A DNA stretch of 64,000 bases from Methanolobus vulcani (GTDB lineage Archaea > Halobacteriota > Methanosarcinia > Methanosarcinales > Methanosarcinaceae). Position numbers and translations under genes: made by a program. Shown piece by piece: positions 56,428-64,000 of this stretch. The notes under the pieces were generated by a model, which did not search any database, was not told the DNA's origin, and saw nothing but the letters and a program-made list of their open reading frames with translations. The stretch is taken from assembly GCF_006546655.1 (NCBI RefSeq), contig NZ_VIAQ01000012.1, positions 62,001 through 126,000 of the forward strand. Direction: 5' to 3'. Numbering within the stretch: the stretch's first letter is position 1; the number at the start of each line of letters is the position of its first letter.

Positions 56428-57723
56428 ATGGAAACTGAATTTTTCAAAGACCTTTACCTGTCAAAGGAAATAAGGAAAAGTATCCGTGAAATGGGTTTCA
56501 GGAAAGCAACAGAAATCCAGAAGAAATGTATTCCGGAAATAATGGAAGGTAAAGACGTTATTGGCCATGCGCAGACAGGAACCGGCAAGACTGCTGCCTT
56601 TGGCATACCCCTTATGGAAACGCTTGAACCAAGCGAGAAAATGATTCAGGCACTTGTAATTTGCCCGACAAGAGAACTGGCAATACAGGTAGCTGAAGAA
56701 CTTGGCAAACTTGCAAAATACATCCCTGAAATGCAAATATTACCTGTTTATGGCGGAGGTGCAATGCAATCCCAGGCAAATGGCCTGAAAAATGGTGCTC
56801 AGATAGTTGTAGGAACACCTGGGAGAATAATCGACCACCTTGAAAGAGGAAACTTCCCCACAAATGATATTGGAATTGTTGTGCTTGATGAAGCTGACGA
56901 GATGCTGAATATGGGCTTCAGGGATGATATTGAGAGGATACTTGACAGCACACCTACAGACAGGCAGACACTTCTATTCTCAGCTACAATGCCGGAAGCA
57001 ATACTGAAACTGACAGACATGTACCAGAACAATCCGGTACATATAAAAGTAGTACAGGAAGAAATGACAGTACCACAGGTGAAGCAATACTATTTCGAAG
57101 TGAAGGACAACGCAAAGATCGAATCCCTTAGACGACTTATCGAAGCTGAGAACATCAAGTCTGCACTTGTGTTCTGTAACACCAAAAAAGAAGTAGATAA
57201 ACTTGTGATCAAATTGCGCTCCAGAGGATATCCGGTGGATGCTCTCCACGGAGATGTCAAGCAAAATAAGAGAGAGCAGCGCATGAACAAATTCAGGGCT
57301 GAGGATATAGGTATCCTTATTGCTACTGACGTGGCTGCAAGGGGTATTGACGTTGATAACATTGAAGTTGTCTTCAATTACGACCTGCCTCATGACCCGG
57401 AGATATATGTGCACAGGATCGGCAGGACAGCTCGTGCTGGCAGGCCTGGACTTGCATACAGTTTTGTAAGCGCGAAAGAAAAGACAAAACTGGAAGCCAT
57501 TGAAGAGACTACTAATACGGCCATAATCAAAAGAGACCTTCCAAGCAACCGTGACATTGAAAAGATTAAAGAGAACAGGGTTGCCGATGAGATCAAAATG
57601 CTTATCAGACGTGGTAAACTCGACAAATATGATGATTTCGTTACCGGCATAGCAGACGATGATGTGGATTACCGTCAGATAGCAGCCGCTCTGGCGAAGA
57701 TGTTGCTGAAAGGTGACAACTAA
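56428..57723 (+). CDS. DEAD-box ATP-dependent RNA helicase
   Basis: A 431-residue helicase with both RecA domains: Q motif and motif I (FRKATEIQKKCIPEI, GHAQTGTGKTAAFG), motif II VLDEADEML, motif III FSATMP, motif V ATDVAARGIDV and motif VI HRIGRTARAGRPG. The C-terminus is short with no extra RNA-binding tail. It is the likely homologue of archaeal cold-shock/RNA-remodelling helicases of the DeaD/RhlE type. A short intergenic gap to TrmY suggests co-transcription. Confidence 0.95.
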   Translation: METEFFKDLYLSKEIRKSIREMGFRKATEIQKKCIPEIMEGKDVIGHAQTGTGKTAAFGIPLMETLEPSEKMIQALVICPTRELAIQVAEELGKLAKYIPEMQILPVYGGGAMQSQANGLKNGAQIVVGTPGRIIDHLERGNFPTNDIGIVVLDEADEMLNMGFRDDIERILDSTPTDRQTLLFSATMPEAILKLTDMYQNNPVHIKVVQEEMTVPQVKQYYFEVKDNAKIESLRRLIEAENIKSALVFCNTKKEVDKLVIKLRSRGYPVDALHGDVKQNKREQRMNKFRAEDIGILIATDVAARGIDVDNIEVVFNYDLPHDPEIYVHRIGRTARAGRPGLAYSFVSAKEKTKLEAIEETTNTAIIKRDLPSNRDIEKIKENRVADEIKMLIRRGKLDKYDDFVTGIADDDVDYRQIAAALAKMLLKGDN

Positions 57724-57772
57724 CCCTGCTAAAAAAGATATTCAAATAATCAATTATAACTGAGGAAATTCA

Positions 57773-58369
57773 ATGAAAGATTTTGTGATAATAGGACATA
57801 AAGCACTGACAAGCGGAGATTTCTCCCTGAATGACCTTCCTGGCTCTGCCGGAAGGATGGACATTCTCTGCAGATGTGTCAACTCAGCCCTTTTCCTTTC
57901 ACATGGAATGAGACGTGATGTGAATGTCCACCTTGTACTTCAGGGAGAACCCAACCCAAGCAAAATAGTCAGGTTCAACGGTGAGAAACTAAAATATCTC
58001 AATCCTGATGAAAGAAGCAGTGGATCACTTATTAAGAAAGCACTGGAAAAGGATGCAATTGAATACGAGATACAATCTACTCCCGGAGTATACATACGCC
58101 GTGCAGGCCTGGAAGAGCTGCTCAAAGAATTCAGCGAGGCAGGTAGGGATATTTACTACCTGAGAGAAGATGGAGAAGATATAAGCGAATACTCCGAACT
58201 TAACTCTGATGCTGTGTTCGTCCTTGGCGATCATATGGGAGTTACCGAAGATGAAGAGAAAATGATAGATAAGGTTGCAAAATGCACCCTCAACATAGGA
58301 CCTATTTCACTACACTCTGACCATTGCATGATAATCATCCACAACGAGCTTGACAGGAAAGAGGCATAA
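57773..58369 (+). CDS. trmY: tRNA pseudouridine(54)-N1-methyltransferase
   Basis: A 198-residue SPOUT-class methyltransferase. FVIIGHKALTSGDFSLNDLPG, FLSHGMRRDVNVHLVLQGEP, FVLGDHMGVTEDEE and the knot-forming LNIGPISLHSDHCMI are characteristic of TrmY. It methylates pseudouridine 54 in tRNA. The upstream GAGGAAATTCA is a good ribosome-binding site. It lies just upstream of pus10, which makes that pseudouridine. Confidence 0.96.
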   Translation: MKDFVIIGHKALTSGDFSLNDLPGSAGRMDILCRCVNSALFLSHGMRRDVNVHLVLQGEPNPSKIVRFNGEKLKYLNPDERSSGSLIKKALEKDAIEYEIQSTPGVYIRRAGLEELLKEFSEAGRDIYYLREDGEDISEYSELNSDAVFVLGDHMGVTEDEEKMIDKVAKCTLNIGPISLHSDHCMIIIHNELDRKEA

Positions 58370-58454
58370 TCAAATAGTCGAAAAGGGTTATATTATATAG
58401 TACCTATTTACGCAAATCCTAAATTCCCTTTATAATATACTACAAAGTGATCCA

Positions 58455-59747
58455 ATGAGCATACTTGAAACCGCTAAGAAAATAATCGAAGAAGGCCCCA
58501 TCTGCGACCATTGCATGGGTAGGCAGTTCGCCAAATTATCCACCGGCCTTACTAACGTTGAAAGAGGGCAGGCCATCAAACTGGCTCTGGCAATGGAAGG
58601 CGATGCAATGTTCAAGGAATCTGGCGATGATTCCCTCCTTGAAGAGATGGCAAAAAGCAGCAAATATGCCAGAAAAACATTGAAGATAGAAGGCGAGGAT
58701 GAGAAATGCTGGGTATGTCTTGGTATTTTCGAAAACCTTGATGTCTGGGCAGACAGAGCGGTGAAAAGTATCGGAGACAGAGAGTATTCAACAATCCTGG
58801 TTGGTACAAAAGTCAGCGGACTCATTGGGGAGAACGAGGAAATACTCTGGAGCGAGTGTGGGATCACACAGGCCGAGCAGTTCAAAACTGAAATGAACCG
58901 TGAGGTAGGTAAACTAATTTCTGCACGCACCGGTAAAGAAGTGGAATTTGAGAGACCGGACCTTGTTATAACCCTTGATATTGCAGAAGAAAGAACAAGT
59001 GTGCAGGTAAAATCACTCTACATCCAGGGAAGATACAGGAAACTCATTAGGGGAATCCCACAGACAAGATGGCCATGCAGAAGCTGTGGCGGCAGGGGAT
59101 GTGAGCAGTGCAATAACACTGGAAAGCAATATCCTGAATCTGTGGACGAACTCATAGGCAAAGAACTTATAGAAATGACCGAAGCAAAGGATTCCAAGTT
59201 CCACGGCGCAGGAAGGGAAGACATCGATGCGCTCATGTTAGGCACCGGAAGACCATTTGTAGTAGAAGCTGTTAGCCCGAAAATACGCAGCATAGATGTC
59301 TGGGAACTTGAAAAGAAGATTAATGAGTTTGCAGACGGAAAAGTTGAGGTTGAAGGACTTAAGATTGTTGAGAAGGCAGTAATTGAGACCCTGAAGTCCT
59401 CAAAGGCGGATAAAGTTTATAACCTTAAAGTTACATTCAAAGAGCCTGTTTCCACGGACAAACTGGAAGATGCTATAAATTCACTTATCGGAGTACAGAT
59501 ACATCAGAGGACTCCGCAGAGAGTGGCCCACAGAAGAGCTGACCTTGTCAGGAAACGATATGTCCACAACATGAAGCTCGTTGAGAAAACAGATGAATTC
59601 GCTATCATAGAAGTGCATTGTGATGGTGGTTTGTATGTCAAGGAACTTACATCAGGAGACGATGGAAGAACTGAACCAAGTCTGACAGGACTTCTGGGCA
59701 TTCAGGCAAAAGTTGATGAACTCAACGTTATTAAAGTTGACATATAA
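58455..59747 (+). CDS. pus10: tRNA pseudouridine synthase Pus10
   Basis: A 430-residue archaeal Pus10, which forms pseudouridine 54 (and 55) of tRNA. The N-terminal zinc/THUMP-containing domain has CDHCMGRQFA and CWVCLG, plus CRSCGGRGCEQC near residues 212-223. The catalytic domain includes GAGREDIDALMLGTGRPFVVE with the catalytic Asp. AHRRADLVRKRYVHNMKL and the terminal ELTSGDDGRTEPSLTGLLG are family marks. GTGATC precedes the ATG. It follows trmY by about 85 bp. Confidence 0.96.
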   Translation: MSILETAKKIIEEGPICDHCMGRQFAKLSTGLTNVERGQAIKLALAMEGDAMFKESGDDSLLEEMAKSSKYARKTLKIEGEDEKCWVCLGIFENLDVWADRAVKSIGDREYSTILVGTKVSGLIGENEEILWSECGITQAEQFKTEMNREVGKLISARTGKEVEFERPDLVITLDIAEERTSVQVKSLYIQGRYRKLIRGIPQTRWPCRSCGGRGCEQCNNTGKQYPESVDELIGKELIEMTEAKDSKFHGAGREDIDALMLGTGRPFVVEAVSPKIRSIDVWELEKKINEFADGKVEVEGLKIVEKAVIETLKSSKADKVYNLKVTFKEPVSTDKLEDAINSLIGVQIHQRTPQRVAHRRADLVRKRYVHNMKLVEKTDEFAIIEVHCDGGLYVKELTSGDDGRTEPSLTGLLGIQAKVDELNVIKVDI

Positions 59748-59813
59748 ACAAGTCCGATGGACTAACATACAATTCATACATTAAAATCATATTTTCAATG
59801 GAGGAAAATAATC

Positions 59814-60107
59814 ATGGCAACATCACACGGTGAAAAACACTGCACAAGATACAAGTTAAAGAAGACCTCAAGAGAAAGAGGACTTTCCCCGGTAAGCAAG
59901 GCAATTCAGGAATTCGACTGCGGCCAGATGGTCCACATCGACATTGACCCAAGTGTACAGAAAGGAATGCCACACGCAAGATTCCAGGGAAGGACCGGAA
60001 AGGTTCTCGGCCAGCGCGGACGTGCCTACATCCTGCAGATTAGGGACGGAAACGCAATGAAGGAACTTATATCCCTTCCACAGCACCTTAAACCACAGAA
60101 ATACTAA
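59814..60107 (+). CDS. rpl21e: 50S ribosomal protein L21e
   Basis: A 97-residue basic protein ([58 protein letters not shown]) matching archaeal L21e in order and length. GGAGG lies about 9 nt before the ATG. It heads a cluster with rpo4, DUF655, rsmA and the HemK-like methyltransferase. Confidence 0.97.
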   Translation: MATSHGEKHCTRYKLKKTSRERGLSPVSKAIQEFDCGQMVHIDIDPSVQKGMPHARFQGRTGKVLGQRGRAYILQIRDGNAMKELISLPQHLKPQKY

Positions 60108-60271
60108 ATTTATAGTAAATTCAGGTGTAATACCTGGATTAGCTTTATTTATCGTTAGATATATCTTTACTGCGTATATTTAGCGATAATATTTTATCTC
60201 TGAATTAAATCTTGTAATCATATCGCCATTCCAATGTGGCTTAATCTAACTAATGCATAGAGTGTATATCA

Positions 60272-60625
60272 ATGATAGTAAAAGAAGTTCTTAGTGAAGA
60301 GTTGTTGACCCTGCCTGAAGTAAAGGGTATGCTGCACGAGATTATGGAAGAACGCCTCAATAGCGAGGAAGAGTTGGGCTATGAACTGCGCAAAGCTATC
60401 AACCATGCAGAGATGTTCTCAAAGACAACTCCGGAAAAAGCAAGAGATCTTGTAAATAAACTTCTTGAGCTGGAAAAAATGAAGCCTGAGATCGCAATCA
60501 GAATTGCAGATATCATGCCACAGTCAAGAGATGAACTCAGATCACTTTACGCAAAAGAAAGATTCACACTTACTGAAGAAGAACTCGATGAAATGCTAAA
60601 CCTTGTTGAAGAAGCAATGGATTAG
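60272..60625 (+). CDS. rpo4: DNA-directed RNA polymerase subunit Rpo4 (F)
   Basis: A 117-residue protein equivalent to eukaryotic Rpb4, which with Rpo7 forms the stalk of the polymerase. MIVKEVLSEELLTLPEVKGM, the RKAINHAEMFSK helix and the terminal MPQSRDELRSLYAKERFTL region with the acidic LDEMLNLVEEAMD tail are typical. About 160 bp separate it from rpl21e; that gap holds only short stems (CAGGT/ACCTG, 60122-60136). Confidence 0.95.
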   Translation: MIVKEVLSEELLTLPEVKGMLHEIMEERLNSEEELGYELRKAINHAEMFSKTTPEKARDLVNKLLELEKMKPEIAIRIADIMPQSRDELRSLYAKERFTLTEEELDEMLNLVEEAMD

Positions 60626-60708
60626 ATTTATATTCGATACACACCTTTTTTAACATCGAGAGAAGTTGCAGCAGTAGCAACAGGTATGCCACTGGAGGGA
60701 ATGAATAT

Positions 60709-61305
60709 ATGCCAGCAAGGGGAAAATCACCTGAAAAAGAAGAGTATGCATGGATTTTAGATTATCTCCCATATGGGAGCAGCGATGACAAACGCCCTTC
60801 ATATCAAAAGAAACCTCTTGTCCAGGCAGTTGGAGAAAAACATTTCGTCCTGATGGAGCTTGTGCCCAAGGAAGGAAAAGTGCCTGACATCCAGTCAAGA
60901 GTTTATATAGGCGATGGCGACAGAGATCTTATTGATCATGTAAAACACCGTATCACATATGCAGATCTCAGCCACGGAGCTCAGCTGGAGTTGCCGTACA
61001 TCCTGGAAATGACTGTTAAACATAATGAGGACAGGTTTGTACAGTTCTTTAACGATGCACACCCTATCACAAACAGGCTTCACATGTTTGAATTACTTCC
61101 GGGAATTGGAAAGAAGCTTATGTGGGCTATTATTGATGAAAGGAAGAAAGGAACCTTCAAGACTCTTGCGGAACTACATGAAAGAGTTGGGGGAGTTCAT
61201 TCTCCTGAAAAGACCATCGTAAACAGGATAATAGAAGAGCTAAAAGATGAGAATATCAAATACAGGCTTTTCACAACCCCTTCACGCCGCCCACGTACTC
61301 ATTAA
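60709..61305 (+). CDS. DUF655 helix-hairpin-helix RNA-binding protein
   Basis: A 198-residue archaeal DUF655 protein. An N-terminal OB-like part (EEYAWILDYLPYGSSDDKRP, HFVLMELVPKEGKVPDIQ, YIGDGDRDLIDHVKHRI) precedes a helix-hairpin-helix region (MFELLPGIGKKLMWAIIDERK, LAELHERVGGVHSPEKTIV). Nucleic-acid binding is likely and the precise job unknown; the family is regularly found between rpo4 and rsmA as here. The gene overlaps no neighbour and its stop is 14 nt before rsmA. Confidence 0.93.
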   Translation: MPARGKSPEKEEYAWILDYLPYGSSDDKRPSYQKKPLVQAVGEKHFVLMELVPKEGKVPDIQSRVYIGDGDRDLIDHVKHRITYADLSHGAQLELPYILEMTVKHNEDRFVQFFNDAHPITNRLHMFELLPGIGKKLMWAIIDERKKGTFKTLAELHERVGGVHSPEKTIVNRIIEELKDENIKYRLFTTPSRRPRTH

Positions 61306-61319
61306 AAGGTGTTCATTTC

Positions 61320-62129
61320 TTGGTCTATGAGATACTCAGAAAATATGGCATCCGTGGTGGATACCATGACCAGCATTTTTTGATCGACGAAAGGATTCTT
61401 GACAAAATCGTTGATGCCGCTGACATACAACCCCATGAGACAATACTGGAAATCGGTGCAGGCATCGGAAACCTCACTGAAAGGCTAATGGCAAAAGCCG
61501 GCCATGTCATTGCAATCGAAAGGGACCCGGAACTTGTTTATGTACTAAAGGACCGTTTTGGAGAGCCAGAGAATTTTACGCTTATACATGGAGATGTACT
61601 TGAGGTTGATTTTCCGCCTTTTGACAAAGTTGTAGCCAATCTTCCGTACTCTATCTCATCCGAGATCACATTCAAGCTTTTCAAATATGATTTTAAACTG
61701 GCAATCCTGATGTACCAGTACGAATTTGCACAGAGACTGGTAGCCCACGCTAATTCAAAAGATTACAGCCGCCTGTCGGTTAATGCACACTATTTTGCAG
61801 ACACATCAATGATAATGAAAATACCAAGAGGAGCATTCTCACCCCCTCCAGAAGTGCTTTCAGCTGTTGTTGAAATTAAACCACGTCCTGCCCAGTTTGA
61901 AGTTCTTGATGAGAAGTATTTCCTTGATTTTGTCACTGCAGTTTTCGGACAGAGACGAAAAAAGATGAGAAATTCCATACTCAGGAACAAACAACTTCTG
62001 GGAATTGAGGATATGAAGGAATTCATAAACGAATTGCCACAGGAATTGCTTAATAAAAGACCTGAGAACCTTGAACCGGAACAATTCGCAGAACTTGCAA
62101 ATATGATGTTCAGGCATAAACAGAAATAA
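61320..62129 (+). CDS. rsmA: 16S rRNA (adenine-N6) dimethyltransferase RsmA/KsgA
   Basis: A 269-residue Rossmann methyltransferase that dimethylates two adjacent adenines near the 3' end of 16S rRNA. The FLIDERILDKIVDAA start, SAM site ILEIGAGIGNLTERL, catalytic VVANLPYSIS and FVTAVFGQRRKKMRNSI are diagnostic. The start is TTG 61320 preceded by AAAAGGTG; the ATG nearby is out of frame. It is co-transcribed with the DUF655 gene and the HemK-like gene. Confidence 0.95.
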   Translation: MVYEILRKYGIRGGYHDQHFLIDERILDKIVDAADIQPHETILEIGAGIGNLTERLMAKAGHVIAIERDPELVYVLKDRFGEPENFTLIHGDVLEVDFPPFDKVVANLPYSISSEITFKLFKYDFKLAILMYQYEFAQRLVAHANSKDYSRLSVNAHYFADTSMIMKIPRGAFSPPPEVLSAVVEIKPRPAQFEVLDEKYFLDFVTAVFGQRRKKMRNSILRNKQLLGIEDMKEFINELPQELLNKRPENLEPEQFAELANMMFRHKQK

Positions 62130-62138
62130 CATTTATCC

Positions 62139-62732
62139 ATGGTTACAATTGAACACCGAAGTGCAAAGGTCACACTGACCGATCAGGTTTACGAACCCGC
62201 AGAAGATTCTTATTTACTTGCAGACACAGCTCTGGACCTGACCAAAGATGGCATGAAAGTTCTGGAGATTGGAACCGGGACTGGTTTTGTCTCTGCTGTG
62301 CTTAAAGCCAATAGGAACATATACCTCATTGCTACCGAAATAAGTCCTATAGCTGCGAAATGCGCAAAGTCCAACGGAATAGACGTAATAAGAACTGACA
62401 TGTTCGCCGGTCTGAAAGAAGAAAAGCAGTATGATGCTATTATTTTTAATCCACCTTACCTCCCTACAGCAGAAGATGAGAAAGTACCCGGCTGGCTAAA
62501 CTACGCATTCGATGGCGGTGTGGACGGACGAAAGGATGTGGAGCCTTTTATGCAGCAGGTTAGCAATTATCTCAAACCTCATGGATTTATTCTTATGCTG
62601 ATCTCATCACTTACAGGCATAGAGAAAGTGATTGAGGAAATGAGTAAATACTCGTTCGAAGCACAGGTGATCGCCAGCGAGAAATGCTCTTTTGAAAAAC
62701 TTGTTGTCATTAAAGCCCATTATTCCTATTGA
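62139..62732 (+). CDS. HemK/Mtq2-type N5-glutamine methyltransferase
   Basis: A 197-residue SAM-dependent methyltransferase. VYEPAEDSYLLADTALDL is the archaeal/eukaryotic Mtq2 start, VLEIGTGTGFVSAVLKA the SAM motif, and IFNPPYLPTAEDE contains the NPPY motif that binds the glutamine amide. The likely target is the GGQ glutamine of the release factor aRF1 (inference from family). It follows rsmA by 9 nt and closes the cluster. Confidence 0.93.
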   Translation: MVTIEHRSAKVTLTDQVYEPAEDSYLLADTALDLTKDGMKVLEIGTGTGFVSAVLKANRNIYLIATEISPIAAKCAKSNGIDVIRTDMFAGLKEEKQYDAIIFNPPYLPTAEDEKVPGWLNYAFDGGVDGRKDVEPFMQQVSNYLKPHGFILMLISSLTGIEKVIEEMSKYSFEAQVIASEKCSFEKLVVIKAHYSY

Positions 62733-62865
62733 AACCTATGCAATTATATTTATATTTGGGGTTTATTAATATATAATAGATCATATGGAATCATAAATAT
62801 CAATATGGACTTACGCCCATTTTGACAATAATTGACAATAGAACACATAGAAATGCGGTAAACTT

Positions 62866-64000
62866 ATGTATGAAATAGTTATCCTCAACACAAAAAATGA
62901 AGAATCACTTAAGCTGAAGAACAAAATTGAGGATATTTGCAGTAATGTATCAATTTACAATCCGGAGCAAAAAACGGATTATAGAATACAAACAGCAGAA
63001 AACTATACTATATACATCTGTAAACTTGAATTATCAGATTCAGATACTTGGGAAAATTCAATAGAAATAGCTTCTTCGAAAAGCAGCCCTATTATACTTA
63101 TAGTATCTGAAGTCAATGATGATTTTCTGAACAGGATCTCTAAATCAGATACCATCTGGTACATAAAAGAGCCATATACACAAAGTGAGCTTAACTACCT
63201 GATAGAAAAAGTTTCAGGTAGCCAACATGCCATTATGGAAAGCTTTAGCATGTTTTCAGAAAATGTACATGATTTTGCTTTTACAATGGCTGCCAATGGA
63301 AACTTGATCTATGTAAGCCCTTCTGTAGAAAGAGTAACTGGCTTCACGCAGAAAGAAACTTTGGAGAAAGGTCTGAAAGAACTGGTACCTGAAGAAACTT
63401 TTAATTTTATCGGTGGCATGATGGGAACTTTTTTTGCGAAGCTGAAAAAAGGAGAAACTGCCAAAGCATCTGTTTTTGAAATTGAAATACTGTGCAAAGA
63501 CAATTCAACACTATGGATGGAATTATCAATTAACCCTGTTTTTGATTCTGAAAGAAATTTCAGGTATTTTTCAGGAGTCATGCACAATATCACAGACCGA
63601 AAAAAGGCAGAAGAACGCTTTGATGCTGCTGTGAAATCATCAAATGATCTGATTTATGAATGGAACATGCAAACTGACGAATTAGAATGGTTTGGCAACA
63701 TAGAAAAGACGCTTGGCTATGAATACGGTGAGATTAACAGAAGTATAGATGGATGGTCTGAAATTGTACATCCTGACGACCTGCCTGTTGTCACGGATAT
63801 AATAGACAACTATCGCAAAGAAGGAGATGACTTTGAGGCTGAGTATCGCGTCCTTACAAAAGATGGAAATGTGCGATACTGGAAAGAGCATGGTACACCC
63901 GTATTCGACAAAATTACAAAAGAATTTGTGAAAACCATTGGCGTATGTTCCGATATCACCGACGAGATAAAGACTAAAAAAGAACTGGAAGAAAAAGATG
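62866..64000 (+). CDS. PAS-domain sensor protein (probable histidine kinase), 3' end outside the window
   Basis: The ATG at 62866 opens a frame that stays open to the window end (378 residues seen). Residues 1-118 form a degenerate receiver-like domain (YEIVILNTKNEESLKLKNKI, SPIILIVSEVN, IKEPYTQSELNYLIEKV) that lacks a clear phospho-acceptor Asp. PAS 1 is at about 125-245 (FTMAANGNLIYVSPSVERVTG, SGVMHNITDRKKAEE) and PAS 2 at about 255-370 (YEWNMQTDELEWFGNIEKTL, VHPDDLPVV). A kinase core probably follows. A TATA element (TTAATATATAATAG) near 62765-62780 precedes it. Confidence 0.8.
   Translation, partial: MYEIVILNTKNEESLKLKNKIEDICSNVSIYNPEQKTDYRIQTAENYTIYICKLELSDSDTWENSIEIASSKSSPIILIVSEVNDDFLNRISKSDTIWYIKEPYTQSELNYLIEKVSGSQHAIMESFSMFSENVHDFAFTMAANGNLIYVSPSVERVTGFTQKETLEKGLKELVPEETFNFIGGMMGTFFAKLKKGETAKASVFEIEILCKDNSTLWMELSINPVFDSERNFRYFSGVMHNITDRKKAEERFDAAVKSSNDLIYEWNMQTDELEWFGNIEKTLGYEYGEINRSIDGWSEIVHPDDLPVVTDIIDNYRKEGDDFEAEYRVLTKDGNVRYWKEHGTPVFDKITKEFVKTIGVCSDITDEIKTKKELEEKD

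Overview
The window is a 64 kb stretch of an AT-rich euryarchaeal chromosome, almost certainly a methylotrophic methanogen of the Methanosarcinaceae (Methanolobus or Methanococcoides type; the genus is inference). The support is the methanogenesis marker MtxX, a methyltransferase-type corrinoid protein, DNA topoisomerase VI, RfcL, Rpo4, ribosomal proteins S8e/L37e/L21e, Lsm, Pus10 and TrmY, HMG-CoA reductase, an archaellin, CCA-encoded tRNAs, and TATA-box promoters with U-rich terminators. No phage, IS element, transposase or CRISPR array was seen.

Layout. 0-9.7 kb: a small membrane protein, CutA, an MscS channel, a TPR protein, the top6B-top6A operon, an Lrp-type sensor domain, then an 800 bp AT-rich gap with a candidate small RNA, followed by rfcL and mtxX. 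9.8-21 kb: a thymidylate-synthase-like protein with a zinc ribbon, a repeat-rich protein with a DNA-binding-type N-terminus, ilvD, a radical SAM/HhH protein, a flippase-like protein and a sugar nucleotidyltransferase, two envelope proteins and a lone archaellin. 21-29 kb: a 2178-residue exported CobN-like protein with internal repeats, then tRNA-Ala and tRNA-Ile. 29-43.5 kb: aconitase-family dehydratase, a cohesin-domain surface protein, hmgA, a KaiC-like ATPase, an ArcS-like protein, regulators, a histidine kinase, a TetR-controlled ABC exporter, two membrane proteins and a corrinoid protein. 43.5-52.5 kb: a candidate structured RNA, an Lrp regulator-aminotransferase pair, S8e, RNase Z, an AAA ATPase ending in an HbYX motif, a histidine kinase, Thi4 and tRNA-His. 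52.5-64 kb: purF, L37e and Lsm, then ThiD-ThiN, a DEAD-box helicase, TrmY, Pus10, L21e, Rpo4, a DUF655 protein, RsmA, a HemK-like methyltransferase and the start of another PAS kinase.

How it fits together. The right arm is an information-processing block in which Pus10 and TrmY catalyse successive steps at tRNA position 54. The middle is accessory and surface oriented: PKD/CobN repeats, cohesin, archaellin, exporter and sensor kinases. The most unusual items are the exported CobN-like protein split by repeat modules and carrying three nearly identical 327 bp tandem repeats; three intergenic hairpin clusters, each about 27 nt downstream of a TATA box (candidate small RNAs); twin 14 bp palindromes between tetR and an AhpD-like gene; a proteasome-tail AAA ATPase that is not PAN-like at its N-terminus; and tRNA leaders that can fold into perfect hairpins. 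All functional calls are from sequence reading alone; no database search was run.
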